From assembly GCF_030413175.1 (NCBI RefSeq), contig NZ_CP129212.1:6843001-6907000 (forward strand): a DNA stretch of 64,000 nt. The letters are read 5' to 3'. Source of the DNA: Bradyrhizobium roseum (lineage in GTDB: Bacteria > Pseudomonadota > Alphaproteobacteria > Rhizobiales > Xanthobacteraceae). Positions 9,420 to 18,079 of this stretch are shown in pieces. The position numbers were made by a program, and so were the translations under genes. The notes below the pieces were generated by a model. It was not told the origin of the DNA. It did no database searches and saw only the letters and a list, made by a program, of their open reading frames with translations. How positions within the stretch are numbered: the stretch's first letter is position 1; each line of letters begins with the position of its first letter.

Positions 9420-9869
9420 ATGGATCGGCTGAGGCAGCGGGCGGACTTTCTCGCCGTTGCCAATGGCACGCGGGCAAACAGTGCTGCCTTCGTCGTGCAG
9501 GGCCGCCGCCGCGACGATGACGGCCCGATCCGGATCGGGTTCACCGTTACCAAAAAGAACGGCACCGCCACCGAGCGCAATCGCATCCGGCGCCGGCTTC
9601 GCGAACTCGTGAGGCGGCTGGATGCCATTTCCATGCGCCCCCATCATGATTATGTGCTGGTCGGCCGCCGGGCCGCACTGACCCGCGACTTCCTGACCAT
9701 GCTCGACGATCTCCGTTCGGCACTGCATCGCCTCGACCGGCCGCCGGCGGCGAAAGCCCTTTCGAGCGAAGTGGATACCGGTTCGCGTCGAGAAAACGCA
9801 CCGAAACTAAAAGCGAGGGCTTCGGCGCTGACGACGGTCAGAGCCGAACGGGCCCGCAATCCGAATTGA
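9420..9869 (+). CDS. rnpA: Ribonuclease P protein component
   Basis: A 149-residue basic protein that binds the RNase P RNA and helps it cut 5' leaders from pre-tRNA. The family signature is clear: RADFLAVANG at the start, GFTVTKKNGTATERNRIRRRLRE in the RNR motif region (about residues 40-62), then HHDYVLVGRRAAL. The canonical fold ends near residue 102. The remaining 45 residues are a basic tail whose first part (SSEVDTGSRRENA) is encoded by a copy of a dispersed palindromic repeat also found at 26609-26652, so the tail seems to have been lengthened by repeat insertion. It lies between rpmH and yidC. Confidence 0.95.
   Translation: MDRLRQRADFLAVANGTRANSAAFVVQGRRRDDDGPIRIGFTVTKKNGTATERNRIRRRLRELVRRLDAISMRPHHDYVLVGRRAALTRDFLTMLDDLRSALHRLDRPPAAKALSSEVDTGSRRENAPKLKARASALTTVRAERARNPN
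9761..9799 (+). repeat. Palindromic element embedded in the rnpA coding sequence
   Basis: TTCGAGCGAAGTGGAT, ACCGGTTCGCGT and GAGAAAACGC occur here in the same order and spacing as in the intergenic copy at 26609-26652 (opposite strand). Here it is read in frame as SSEVDTGSRRENA; the other copy in the equivalent frame reads SSEVDPGSREENA. The element behaves like the protein-coding palindromic elements known from Rickettsia. Confidence 0.7.
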
Positions 9870-9888
9870 ATGGCGAGATCCCAAAACG

Positions 9889-11775
9889 ATGTCCGATAAT
9901 CGCAACACCATCCTCGCCGTCATTCTGTCCGGCCTCGTGCTGATCGCGTGGCAGTATTTCTACAACATGCCGCAGATGGAGCGGCAACGCGCACAAACCG
10001 CCGCCCAGACCGAAGCCGGCAAAACGACGCCGGGATCGACCGCGCCAGGATCGGTCGCGCCGGGTTCGACCGCGCCGCAACCGGGCGCGGCCCCTTCCGC
10101 CGCTACGCCCGGCGGCCAGCCGGGCGCCGCGCAACCGGTCGTCAGCCGGGAGGCCGCGATCGCAGCCTCGCCCCGCATCAAGATCGAGACGCCGCGGCTG
10201 TCCGGCAGCATCGCGCTGAAGGGCGCGCGCATCGACGACCTGGCGCTGGAGAAATTCCGCGAAACCGTCAATCCCAAGTCGCCCGCGATCGTGCTGTTCT
10301 CGCCTTCGAATACGGCGCACCCCTATTATGCCGAGTTCGGTTGGGTCGCGGCCTCGGGCTCGAAGGCGCGGCTTCCTGACCGCGACACGGTGTGGCAGCA
10401 GGAGGGCTCGGGCGCGTTGTCGCCGGGCAACCCGATCACGCTCAAATATGAAAATGGTGAGGGCCTCACCTTCCGCCGCATCATCACGATCGACGACAAG
10501 TACCTGTTTACGATCAAGGACGAAGTGACGAACGTCGGAAGCGCGCCGATCACGCTTTACGCCTACGCGCTGATCTCCCGTCACGGCAAGCCGAAAATTG
10601 CCGGCTATGCCGTTCGCCACGAAGGTCCGATAGGCGTGATGGGCGATCAGTGCCTGCGCCAGGGTTTCAGCATCATCGCCGAGTGCCAGGAAGGCAGCTA
10701 CGATGTCCTCGACAAGGAGCGTCAGCTCGTCTTCAACAAGATCAAAAATGCATGGTTCGGCATTACGGACGTGTATTGGGCGGCGACGCTGCTGCCCGAC
10801 CCCAATACGACGCTCAATGCCCGCTTCTCGGCGGATGGGACCGGCGACCTCACCAAGTATCAAGCTGACTATCTGCTCGAGCCGGTGACGGTCCAGATCG
10901 GCGGCACAAGCACGGCCGATGCACGTCTTTTCGGCGGCCCGCGCGAAGTGGCGACGGTCGACCAATACGATCGAGAGCTCAAGCTCAACCGCTTCGAACT
11001 CCTGATGGATTGGGGCCGCTTTTACTTCATCACGCGGCCGATGTTCTGGGTGCTCGACTGGCTCTACCACCTCGTCGGAAACTTCGGCGTCGCCATCCTG
11101 TTGCTGACGGTGCTGATCAAGCTGGTGTTCTTCCCGCTCGCCAACAAATCCTATGCCTCGATGGCGAAGATGAAGTCGGTGCAGCCGCAACTCGCCGCGC
11201 TGAAGGAACGCTTTCCGGACGACCGTCAGAAGCAGCAGCAGGAAATGATGGAGATCTACCGCAAGGAGAAGATCAACCCGATCGCCGGCTGTCTTCCGAT
11301 CGCGCTGCAGATCCCGGTGTTCTTCTCGCTCTACAAGGTGCTGTTCGTCACCATCGAAATGCGCCACGCGCCGTTCTACGGCTGGATCAAGGATCTCTCG
11401 GCGCCCGACCCGACCACGATCTTCAACCTGTTCGGCCTCATCCCGTGGGATCCCATGATGCTCGGAGCCGTGGTCGGCCCATACCTCATGCTCGGCGTCT
11501 GGCCGATCATCATGGGCATCACGATGTGGTTCCAGATGAAGCTGAACCCGACGCCGCCGGATCCGACCCAGAAGATGATCTTCGACTGGATGCCGCTGAT
11601 CTTCACTTTCATGCTGGCCGGCTTCCCGGCGGGTCTCGTGATCTACTGGGCCTGGAACAACCTGCTCTCGGTGCTGCAGCAGAGCTACATCATGCGCAAG
11701 AACGGCGTGAAAGTGGAACTGTTCGACAACATCAAGTCGATGTTCGCGCCCAAGAAGGCCGTCGAGAAGACCTGA
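9889..11775 (+). CDS. yidC: Membrane protein insertase YidC
   Basis: A 628-residue insertase that places proteins into the inner membrane alone or with SecYEG. Order: first membrane helix (ILAVILSGLVLIAWQYFY), an Ala/Pro/Gly/Thr-rich linker with repeated APGS units (about residues 40-85), the large periplasmic beta-sandwich domain, then the conserved five-helix core including GVAILLLTVLIKLVFFPLAN, the cytoplasmic charged hairpin (KERFPDDRQKQQQEMMEIYRK), GCLPIALQIPVFFSLYKVLF and the C-terminal helices. Length suits alphaproteobacterial YidC (580-630). It follows rnpA by 19 bases in the classic block; engB, often next, is here displaced by two unrelated genes. Confidence 0.97.
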   Translation: MSDNRNTILAVILSGLVLIAWQYFYNMPQMERQRAQTAAQTEAGKTTPGSTAPGSVAPGSTAPQPGAAPSAATPGGQPGAAQPVVSREAAIAASPRIKIETPRLSGSIALKGARIDDLALEKFRETVNPKSPAIVLFSPSNTAHPYYAEFGWVAASGSKARLPDRDTVWQQEGSGALSPGNPITLKYENGEGLTFRRIITIDDKYLFTIKDEVTNVGSAPITLYAYALISRHGKPKIAGYAVRHEGPIGVMGDQCLRQGFSIIAECQEGSYDVLDKERQLVFNKIKNAWFGITDVYWAATLLPDPNTTLNARFSADGTGDLTKYQADYLLEPVTVQIGGTSTADARLFGGPREVATVDQYDRELKLNRFELLMDWGRFYFITRPMFWVLDWLYHLVGNFGVAILLLTVLIKLVFFPLANKSYASMAKMKSVQPQLAALKERFPDDRQKQQQEMMEIYRKEKINPIAGCLPIALQIPVFFSLYKVLFVTIEMRHAPFYGWIKDLSAPDPTTIFNLFGLIPWDPMMLGAVVGPYLMLGVWPIIMGITMWFQMKLNPTPPDPTQKMIFDWMPLIFTFMLAGFPAGLVIYWAWNNLLSVLQQSYIMRKNGVKVELFDNIKSMFAPKKAVEKT

Positions 11776-11812
11776 CGACTGACCGTAGCTTCCACCAATC
11801 CATCCGCGACGT

Positions 11813-11835
11813 CATGCCCGGGCCTGTCCCGGGCA
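11813..11835. repeat. GC-rich hairpin repeat downstream of yidC
   Basis: A perfect 9-base stem ATGCCCGGG / CCCGGGCAT with loop CCTGT, in a CGTC...GACG frame (11808-11842). The same core occurs near 22490-22512 and, in part, near 29768. It probably also serves as the yidC terminator. Confidence 0.6.
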
Positions 11836-11886
11836 TCGACGTTTTGGGACATTGAGAACAAGCGACGGTGGGACCAGCGCCGGTGC

Positions 11887-12888
11887 TCAGCCTTCGCTGA
11901 TTCGCGTCGGCGAGACGCCGAACCGCCGCCGGAAACAGCGGTTGAAATAGGATACCTCGTTGAAGCCGCACGCGTAGGCGATGTCGCCAACTCGCATGAC
12001 GGCTTGCGGCGGCCCGGTCAGCAACGCGCGCGCCTTCTGCAGGCGCAATTCCATCACACGCTCGGCGAAGCTGACCCCGCTCTCCTGCATCAATTCGTTG
12101 ACGTAGCGTGACGACAACCCCATCGCGTGCGCGACTTCTGCGGGGCGGAACGACGGCCGACTGAAGCCGGCCGCGATGCGCCTCAAGATCTCGTGCGCAC
12201 GCGCCGCGCGCAGGCCGCGCATCCGCGCCAGTTCGCGGGCATCGCGGCCGGTGCCGAACGCGAGCGCGATGAGATCAGTCATGGTGGTACCGATATGCGC
12301 CAGCAGTGCAGGTTCGTCGCCGAGATCGTCCGGCGCGAACAGCAGTTGAAGGTACCGGCCGAGGAAGCGCACCGGCGCGAATTCGGCGTCGACCGGCCTG
12401 ACCAGCAGATCGTCCACGTTGGCAACCAGCGCGCCGAGACGCCGGCGCGGAATGAACAGCGACGACGATGGGTTGTTCGCCGGGCTTCGCAATCGACCGC
12501 CCATCGTATTGGTCGCGAGGAGCATACTGCCCGGCCGGATGGTCGCGTCGCGGCCGGACTGCGTGAACGTGGTGACGGACCCGCCCTGGTTCAGGCACAG
12601 GATGAGATCATCGCTGCCGTCGATCGCGGCATAGCGGGCCGGCCGTTCGAACCGGTCGACGGTACCCTGGAGCCTGATCGCGCCGATCTCCTGGAACCGG
12701 GCCAACTCGCAGCGTATCGAGAACGGCCGATCCGCCACTGGCGAAATATCGAGCTTGCAACTGTACTTGGCGAAGCGATCCTGCCACACGGCCAGCCGGG
12801 CCCGATCGTCGAGATGCGCCGGCAGGTCGTCGGACGCGAGGGTAAATCGCTGGCCCGGCGTCGCCGTTTCGTCGTTCGCAACACTCAC
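11887..12888 (-). CDS. AraC family transcriptional regulator
   Basis: A 333-residue regulator. The N-terminal two thirds resemble the AraC_binding_2 type sensor domain (LPAHLDDRARLAVWQDRFAK near the start). The C-terminal 100 residues are the double helix-turn-helix: VAHAMGLSSRYVNELMQESG, then MRVGDIAYACGFNEVSYFNRCFRRRFGVSPTRI, the canonical AraC signature. It should bind DNA and usually activates transcription. It is divergent from the Omp25-like gene at 13205, an obvious candidate target, but no operator can be proven. Both genes interrupt the usual yidC-engB neighbourhood. Confidence 0.88.
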   Translation of the reverse strand: MSVANDETATPGQRFTLASDDLPAHLDDRARLAVWQDRFAKYSCKLDISPVADRPFSIRCELARFQEIGAIRLQGTVDRFERPARYAAIDGSDDLILCLNQGGSVTTFTQSGRDATIRPGSMLLATNTMGGRLRSPANNPSSSLFIPRRRLGALVANVDDLLVRPVDAEFAPVRFLGRYLQLLFAPDDLGDEPALLAHIGTTMTDLIALAFGTGRDARELARMRGLRAARAHEILRRIAAGFSRPSFRPAEVAHAMGLSSRYVNELMQESGVSFAERVMELRLQKARALLTGPPQAVMRVGDIAYACGFNEVSYFNRCFRRRFGVSPTRISEG

Positions 12889-13204
12889 CTGACGCTCCGC
12901 TGTTATCCTCTATCGATGCCGACACCTCGAGGTAGTCGCACCTCGCATGCGATGCGTTCATCGTGAAAAACAGACGCGTCCAACCCTTTCTTCGTCCTCG
13001 CGCACGGCAGTTCCCGTGCGTTCAAGGGTGGCGCCGGTCGATCCAATCGGCGATGCCTCGAACCGTAGCAGCCAGGCAACACATGCGCACAAACCGGGCG
13101 CGCCGCCTGCGCGTCCAACCGGAGCGCTCGCCTGAACTGGACGATCGAAAGCGACTGCCGCTAGCTCACACCGCAACAACGCAGCCAGCCCAGAGGAAGT
13201 TTTC
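12889..13204. other. Divergent intergenic region between AraC regulator and outer membrane protein
   Basis: A 316-base region without a credible gene. A 10-base perfect palindrome ACCTCGAGGT is near 12925, 37 bases before the AraC start. An AGAGGAAG ribosome site precedes the ATG at 13205. No strong promoter was recognised. Confidence 0.35.
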
Positions 13205-13993
13205 ATGCGCAGATTTTCGCTTTCAGGTTTTCTTGCCGCCGTTGGCGCCACGGCGATACTGGCGTCGTCCTTTGACGTACGCGCGGCCGACCTTGCTCCG
13301 ATCACCAAGGCGTCGCCCGCGGCGGCGGTCTACAGCTGGACCGGCTTTTATCTCGGCGCGAACGCCGGTTACGGATGGGCCCGCAACACCGACCGGATCA
13401 CCGCGGTGAACGACGCGGCCGGCCTCATCGCCAACAGCTCCATCGCCACCTCGTTGCCGATCGATGCGGATGGCTTCGTCGGCGGCGCACAGATCGGCTA
13501 TAATTGGCAGATCAGCCCGCTCTGGGTCGTCGGCCTCGAGTCCGATATCGCCTGGACCGACCTCAATGGCACCGTATCGGTGCCGGGCCCGAACGACACT
13601 TCGCGCATCATGACCGGCACCCAGAAGCTCGACTGGCTCGGCACGGTGCGTGGACGCGTCGGCGTCACGCCGGCCGCCCGAACCCTCCTGTTCCTGACCG
13701 GAGGCTTCGCCTACGGCCATGGCAGCCTGGCCACCGCGCTGACCCGCACCACTGGATGCGCCTTCAACAACTGCCAGCAGGGCGCCACGTCGGGGACCCT
13801 CACCGGATGGACGGTCGGCGGCGGCGCCGAATGGGCCTTCGCCGCCAACTGGAGCGCCAAGGCAGAGTATCTCTATTACGACCTGGGAAGCCTGTCGCAC
13901 CGCATGATCGATCCCAACTTCGCATCGACCTTCAACGCCAGCGCCGATTTCACCGGCCATATCGTGCGCCTGGGCGTGAACTACCGGTTCTGA
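13205..13993 (+). CDS. Outer membrane beta-barrel protein, Omp25/Omp31-like
   Basis: A 262-residue secreted protein. A signal peptide (RRFSLSGFLAAVGATAILASSF, cleavage likely at VRA-AD) is followed by the family start YSWTGFYLGANAGYGWA, then GGAQIGYNWQISPLWVVGLESDIAW, GTVRGRVGVTPA and the C-terminal barrel strands ending VRLGVNYRF with a final aromatic residue. These features mark the eight-stranded barrel family common in rhizobia and Brucella outer membranes. Its role is structural or porin-like; a precise function cannot be read. It is divergent from the AraC regulator. Confidence 0.9.
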   Translation: MRRFSLSGFLAAVGATAILASSFDVRAADLAPITKASPAAAVYSWTGFYLGANAGYGWARNTDRITAVNDAAGLIANSSIATSLPIDADGFVGGAQIGYNWQISPLWVVGLESDIAWTDLNGTVSVPGPNDTSRIMTGTQKLDWLGTVRGRVGVTPAARTLLFLTGGFAYGHGSLATALTRTTGCAFNNCQQGATSGTLTGWTVGGGAEWAFAANWSAKAEYLYYDLGSLSHRMIDPNFASTFNASADFTGHIVRLGVNYRF

Positions 13994-14117
13994 TCGCCGA
14001 AACTGTCGGGCGCCGGCCTCGCGATAGCATTGCAGGGCCGGCGCCCGCCGTGAAACGGCAAAGGCCGCCACCACATTCACCTTTCGTCTCCTGCCACGCT
14101 TTGCTAAGCGTCGGTGC

Positions 14118-14771
14118 ATGACCACCGACATCGATGCGAAGCTGATCGAGGAGGGCCGAAAGCTCTTTGCCGGCGACTGGAAATTCGTGTGGGCCTCGCC
14201 CTCGATCGAAACGCTGCCGCCGATGGCGGGCATGGAGGTGGCGTTCGCCGGCCGCTCCAATGTCGGTAAATCGAGCCTCATCAATGCGCTCACCGGGCGC
14301 AACGCGCTGGCGCGTACCTCGCATACGCCGGGCCGTACCCAGGAACTGATCTTCTTCGACGGTCCGGACAATTCAGGCCTGCGGCTGGTCGACATGCCCG
14401 GCTATGGCTACGCCTCGGCGCCCAAAACCCAGGTCGCGTCCTGGACCAAGCTGATCCACCAATTCTTGCAGGGCCGCGCCACGCTGGCGCGGGTCTATGT
14501 GCTGATCGACGCCCGCCACGGCGTCAAGGAGGTCGACCAGGACGTGCTGAAGACGCTGGACAAGTCTGCCGTGAGTTATCAGGTGGTGCTGACCAAGGCG
14601 GACCAGGTGAAAAAGGCCGAACTGGAAAAGAACCTCGAACAAACCACCACCGCCCTCGCAAAACATCCCGCGGCATTTCCGGAAATCCTGGTGACGTCCT
14701 CGCGCTCCGGAACCGGCATGGCTGAATTGCGCGCCGCGATGGTGCGGCTGTTGCACGAGCGCGCCGGATGA
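14118..14771 (+). CDS. engB: Ribosome biogenesis GTPase EngB (YihA/YsxC)
   Basis: A 217-residue single-domain GTPase that acts late in large-subunit assembly. G1 is GRSNVGKSS (residues 45-53), the G2 region is SHTPGRTQ, G3 is DMPGYGYA (92-99) and G4 is TKAD (159-162); the TPGRTQ and PGYGYA patterns are specific to EngB. Length is normal. The next gene starts inside the last codons (ATGA overlap, 4 bases), so the two are translationally coupled. In related genomes engB follows yidC and precedes argB; here argB is still close. Confidence 0.96.
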   Translation: MTTDIDAKLIEEGRKLFAGDWKFVWASPSIETLPPMAGMEVAFAGRSNVGKSSLINALTGRNALARTSHTPGRTQELIFFDGPDNSGLRLVDMPGYGYASAPKTQVASWTKLIHQFLQGRATLARVYVLIDARHGVKEVDQDVLKTLDKSAVSYQVVLTKADQVKKAELEKNLEQTTTALAKHPAAFPEILVTSSRSGTGMAELRAAMVRLLHERAG

Positions 14772-15136
14772 GCCGCGCGGGACGCATCCTGATCGTGCTG
14801 GCCGGCATCATGGGCGCCGACGGCGTCATGCTGGCGGCAGCCTCCGCCCATGGCGCCGACGCCGCGCGGCTGGCTTCGGCATCGTCGATGCTGCTGTTTC
14901 ACGCCTGCGCGGTATTGGGCGCCGTCGCGCTGGCGGAGCGCGGGATTGTGCACACCAAAATCGGCATCGCGGCGGCTTTCGGCTTCGTCCTCGCGGCCAG
15001 CCTGTTCGCCGGCGACCTGACGCTTCGGCAGTATGCCGGCCACGGATTGTTCCCGATGGCCGCGCCGACCGGCGGGACGCTGCTGATCGCGAGCTGGCTG
15101 GCGCTGGCGGTAAGCGCGGCCTGGCCGAGGCGGTAA
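14768..15136 (+). CDS. DUF423 family small membrane protein
   Basis: A 122-residue integral membrane protein with four hydrophobic segments: ILIVLAGIMGADGVMLAAASAHG, MLLFHACAVLGAVALAERG, IAAAFGFVLAASLFAGDLTLRQYAG, and GGTLLIASWLALAVSAAW. The layout and the motifs HGAD, LLFHACAVL and FAGDLTLRQY fit the DUF423 (YwdK/YgdD-like) family, whose function is unknown. It overlaps engB by 4 bases and is followed by a short hairpin (15139-15169) that may end the transcript. Confidence 0.8.
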   Translation: MSRAGRILIVLAGIMGADGVMLAAASAHGADAARLASASSMLLFHACAVLGAVALAERGIVHTKIGIAAAFGFVLAASLFAGDLTLRQYAGHGLFPMAAPTGGTLLIASWLALAVSAAWPRR

Positions 15137-15138
15137 CT

Positions 15139-15169
15139 CTTCCCTTCTCCCCTTTGTGGGAGGGAAGAA
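15139..15169. repeat. Short hairpin, half copy of the CTTCTCCCC repeat; possible terminator
   Basis: CTTCCCTTCTCCCC and the near-complement GTGGGAGGGAAG enclose a short T-rich loop. The arm is shared with the longer repeats at 24446, 37647 and 44167. Its place just after the DUF423 stop suits a terminator. Confidence 0.5.
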
Positions 15170-15238
15170 AGCAACTTTGCGCCCTGCCCGCCAATCGGAT
15201 AGAACCCGCCCGACATCTGGAATGGCGAGAACCGATTG

Positions 15239-16135
15239 ATGACATCAACGCCGACGATCAGCCCGCTCGATCAGGCCCGCATCCTCTCCGAAGCGCTGCC
15301 GCATATGCAGCAATATGACGAGGAAACCATCGTCATCAAATATGGCGGCCACGCCATGGGCGCGGAGGAAACCGCAAAAGCCTTTGCCCGCGACATCGTG
15401 CTGCTGGAGCAGACCGCGATCAATCCCGTCGTGGTGCATGGCGGCGGGCCGCAGATCGCGACCATGCTGAAGCGTCTCGGCATCCAGTCGGAATTCGCAG
15501 CCGGCCTGCGCATCACCGACGCCGCAACCATCGAGATCGTCGAGATGGTGCTGGCGGGTTCGGTCAACAAGCAGCTGGTCGGCTACATCAACGAAGCCGG
15601 CGGCAAGGCGGTGGGGCTTTCCGGCAAGGACGGCAACATGGTGAAGGCGTCGAAGACGACGCGCACGATGGTCGATCCTGACTCCAACATCGAGAAGGCG
15701 ATCGATCTAGGCTTTGTCGGCGATCCCGACCAGGTGGACCTGACGCTGCTGAACCAGTTGATCGGCCATGAGCTGATCCCGGTGCTGGCGCCGCTGGCGA
15801 CCTCGCATGACGGCCAGACGCTGAACGTCAACGCCGACACCTTTGCAGGAGCGGTAGCGGGCGCGCTGAAGGCCAAGCGGCTGCTGCTGTTGACGGACGT
15901 TCCCGGCGTTCTCGACAAGTCGAAGAAACTGATCCCGGAACTGTCGATCAAGGATGCGCGAAAGCTGATCGCCGACGGCACGATTTCCGGCGGCATGATC
16001 CCCAAGGTCGAGACATGCATCTACGCGCTGGAACAAGGCGTTCAGGGCGTCGTCATCATCGACGGCAAGATGCAGCACGCGGTTTTGTTGGAGTTGTTCA
16101 CCAATCAGGGCACAGGCACGCTGATCCACAAGTGA
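15239..16135 (+). CDS. argB: Acetylglutamate kinase
   Basis: A 298-residue amino-acid kinase that phosphorylates N-acetyl-L-glutamate, the second step of arginine synthesis. Visible motifs: [12 protein letters not shown] (phosphate-binding Lys and Gly loop), [12 protein letters not shown] (substrate loop), [39 protein letters not shown] and [12 protein letters not shown], all ArgB-specific. A TTG at 15236 is adjacent and in frame, but the ATG at 15239 gives the usual N-terminus. It belongs to the arginine path yet sits in the conserved engB-argB neighbourhood rather than with other arg genes. Confidence 0.97.
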   Translation: MTSTPTISPLDQARILSEALPHMQQYDEETIVIKYGGHAMGAEETAKAFARDIVLLEQTAINPVVVHGGGPQIATMLKRLGIQSEFAAGLRITDAATIEIVEMVLAGSVNKQLVGYINEAGGKAVGLSGKDGNMVKASKTTRTMVDPDSNIEKAIDLGFVGDPDQVDLTLLNQLIGHELIPVLAPLATSHDGQTLNVNADTFAGAVAGALKAKRLLLLTDVPGVLDKSKKLIPELSIKDARKLIADGTISGGMIPKVETCIYALEQGVQGVVIIDGKMQHAVLLELFTNQGTGTLIHK

Positions 16136-16185
16136 CGCACGCGATCTCCCCTGCTCCCACCGTCGCGCGCCGGTTCAGCGCAAGA

Positions 16186-17199
16186 ATGCGGCGGTATGGG
16201 AGACGCACGGTCATTGCGCTGCCCGCCGCAGCAATCTCGCTGTTCGTTTCCGCCCTGCCCGCCTTCGCCGACCTGAAACTCTGCAACCGCATGAGCTATG
16301 TGGTCGAGGCTGCGATCGGCATCGACGAAAAGTCCGCCACCGCCACGCGCGGCTGGTTCCGGATCGATCCGGCCGCCTGCCGCGTGGTGCTGCAGGGCGC
16401 GCTGACCGCCGACCGCATCCTGTTGAACGCGCGCGCGCTCGGCGTCTACGGCGCTTCGCCGATCCCGCAAAACGGCAGCGACACGCTGTGCGTCGCGCCT
16501 GATAATTTCGTCATCGCCGCCGCGCGCCAATGCCGCGGCAACCAGACGGCGGCGCCTTTCACCCAGATCATGCCGACGCGCACCGACGACGGTAACCTCG
16601 TCGCCTATCTCGCCGAGGACTCCGAATATGACGACGAGCAGGCGCGGCTCGCCGGCATCCAGCGCCTGCTGGTCATCGCCGGCTATGACGCCGCCCCGAT
16701 CGACGGCGTCGACGGGCCGAAGACGCAAGGCGCGCTGGCGGCCTTCCTGAAGAGCCGCGGGCTGAGCGCGGACGCCGTGCAGTCGCAGAATTTCTTCACC
16801 ACCATGATCGAGGCCGTGCAGAAGCCATCATCCTCGGGGCTGACCTGGTGCAACGACACGCCGCACAAGATCATGGCCGCGGTCGCCACCGATGACGGCA
16901 AGGCGGTGACCAGCCGCGGCTGGTACCGCATCGATCCCGGCAAGTGCCTGCATCCCGACGTGACCGGCCAGCCGAAACAGGTGTTCAGTTTTGCCGAGGC
17001 CGTCGATGCAGATAACCGCGCCATCAAGCTCAAGGACAAGCCGCTGAACTGGGGCGGCGCGAAAGAGCTGTGCACGCGCGAGAGCAAGTTCGAGATCAGC
17101 GAGCAGGGCGATTGCGGCACCCGCGGTCTGGCGCCGATCGGATTTGCGCCGGTTGATATCAATAGCGGCGGCAAGACGCTGCGGTTTGCGATGCCGTGA
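16186..17199 (+). CDS. Secreted protein with two DUF1036 domains
   Basis: About 337 residues from the ATG at 16186, chosen because it gives a compact signal peptide (RRYGRRTVIALPAAAISLFV, cleavage likely after PAFA). A GTG at 16132 overlapping the argB stop would add 18 residues. The mature protein has two similar modules: the first with LKLCNRMSYVVEAAIG and TRGWFRIDPAACR, the second with LTWCNDTPHKIMAAVA and SRGWYRIDPGKC. These are DUF1036 hallmarks, with paired cysteines that probably form periplasmic disulfides. Between them lies a short peptidoglycan-binding-like stretch (IQRLLVIAGYDAAPIDGVDGPKTQGALAAF). It probably acts in the periplasm, perhaps bound to the wall; exact role unknown. Confidence 0.8.
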   Translation: MRRYGRRTVIALPAAAISLFVSALPAFADLKLCNRMSYVVEAAIGIDEKSATATRGWFRIDPAACRVVLQGALTADRILLNARALGVYGASPIPQNGSDTLCVAPDNFVIAAARQCRGNQTAAPFTQIMPTRTDDGNLVAYLAEDSEYDDEQARLAGIQRLLVIAGYDAAPIDGVDGPKTQGALAAFLKSRGLSADAVQSQNFFTTMIEAVQKPSSSGLTWCNDTPHKIMAAVATDDGKAVTSRGWYRIDPGKCLHPDVTGQPKQVFSFAEAVDADNRAIKLKDKPLNWGGAKELCTRESKFEISEQGDCGTRGLAPIGFAPVDINSGGKTLRFAMP

Positions 17200-17213
17200 T
17201 GAGTCCCCGCCCT

Positions 17214-17357
17214 CTCGTCGTCCCGGCGAACGCCGGGACCCATAACCACCGGACTGAGTTTTGGCCGCGATAGCAACCACAACCAAAGGCGACACACACC
17301 GTGCTCACCAATAACCGCCGCGGCGTATGGGTCCCCGCGTTCGCAGGGACGACGGGA
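17214..17357. repeat. Paired inverted repeat (GTCGTCCCGGCGAA family)
   Basis: The left arm (17214-17242, GTCGTCCCGGCGAACGC then CGGGACCCA) and the right arm (17325-17357, TGGGTCCCCGCG then CAGGGACGAC) are complementary in outline, each with its own small stem. The same pair occurs at 18080-18247, so this is a dispersed intergenic palindrome of the genome. It fills most of the gap before the HAD gene. Confidence 0.75.
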
Positions 17358-17367
17358 TGAGAGTATA

Positions 17368-18066
17368 ATGAAAACAAACCCACCCCGCCCTTTCACCCAC
17401 ATCGACACCTGGGTGTTCGATCTCGACAACACGCTCTACCCGCACCACGTCAATCTGTGGCAGCAGGTCGACGCGCGGATCGGGGAATTCATCAGCACGT
17501 TCCTGAATATCTCCGCGCAAGAAGCCCGCGTGCTCCAGAAGGACTATTACCGCCGCTACGGCACCAGCATGCGCGGGATGATGACCGAGCACGGCGTGCA
17601 TGCCGATGATTACCTGGCCTATGTGCACAAGATCGATCACTCGCCGCTGGAGCCCAACCCGGCGATGGGGGCGGCGATCGCCCAACTGCCCGGCCGCAAG
17701 CTGATCCTGACCAACGGCTCGACCGACCATGCCGGCGCGGTGCTGGAGCGGCTCGGCATCACGGAGCATTTTGAGGCGGTGTTCGACATCATCGCCGCCG
17801 AACTGGAGCCCAAACCGGCGCCGCAGACCTACGACAAGTTCTTGCGCGTCCACGGCGTCGACCCGGCGAAGTCAGCGATGTTCGAGGATCTCGCCCGCAA
17901 CCTCGTGGTGCCGCACCAGCTCGGCATGACGACGGTGCTGGTGGTGCCCGACGGCGCCAAGGAAGTGGTGCGCGAGGATTGGGAGCTGGAAGGCCGCGAT
18001 GCGGCCTATGTGGATTATGTGACGGATGATTTGACGGGGTTTTTGGAGAAGGTAGGCAGGACGTAG
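17368..18066 (+). CDS. HAD hydrolase, pyrimidine 5'-nucleotidase type
   Basis: A 232-residue phosphatase of the SDT1/PPM-like HAD group, which removes phosphate from pyrimidine nucleotides or related small phosphates. Motif I is VFDLDNTLYP (near residue 13), motif II is LILTNGS, the motif III lysine lies in EPKPAPQTYDKF and motif IV is AMFEDLARNL. The four-helix cap between motifs I and II (NLWQQVDARIGEFI and what follows) matches the group. Length is typical. It lies between two copies of the same repeat pair and 258 bases before dapD, so probably in its own transcript. Confidence 0.85.
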   Translation: MKTNPPRPFTHIDTWVFDLDNTLYPHHVNLWQQVDARIGEFISTFLNISAQEARVLQKDYYRRYGTSMRGMMTEHGVHADDYLAYVHKIDHSPLEPNPAMGAAIAQLPGRKLILTNGSTDHAGAVLERLGITEHFEAVFDIIAAELEPKPAPQTYDKFLRVHGVDPAKSAMFEDLARNLVVPHQLGMTTVLVVPDGAKEVVREDWELEGRDAAYVDYVTDDLTGFLEKVGRT

Positions 18067-18079
18067 CTTCACCCTCCAC

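Noticed and set aside
9838..11367. Long minus-strand frame of 509 codons opposite yidC
   Set aside because: It is antisense to the clearly identified yidC, is rich in Arg/His and Asp, and matches no family; long antisense frames are a by-product of high GC content.
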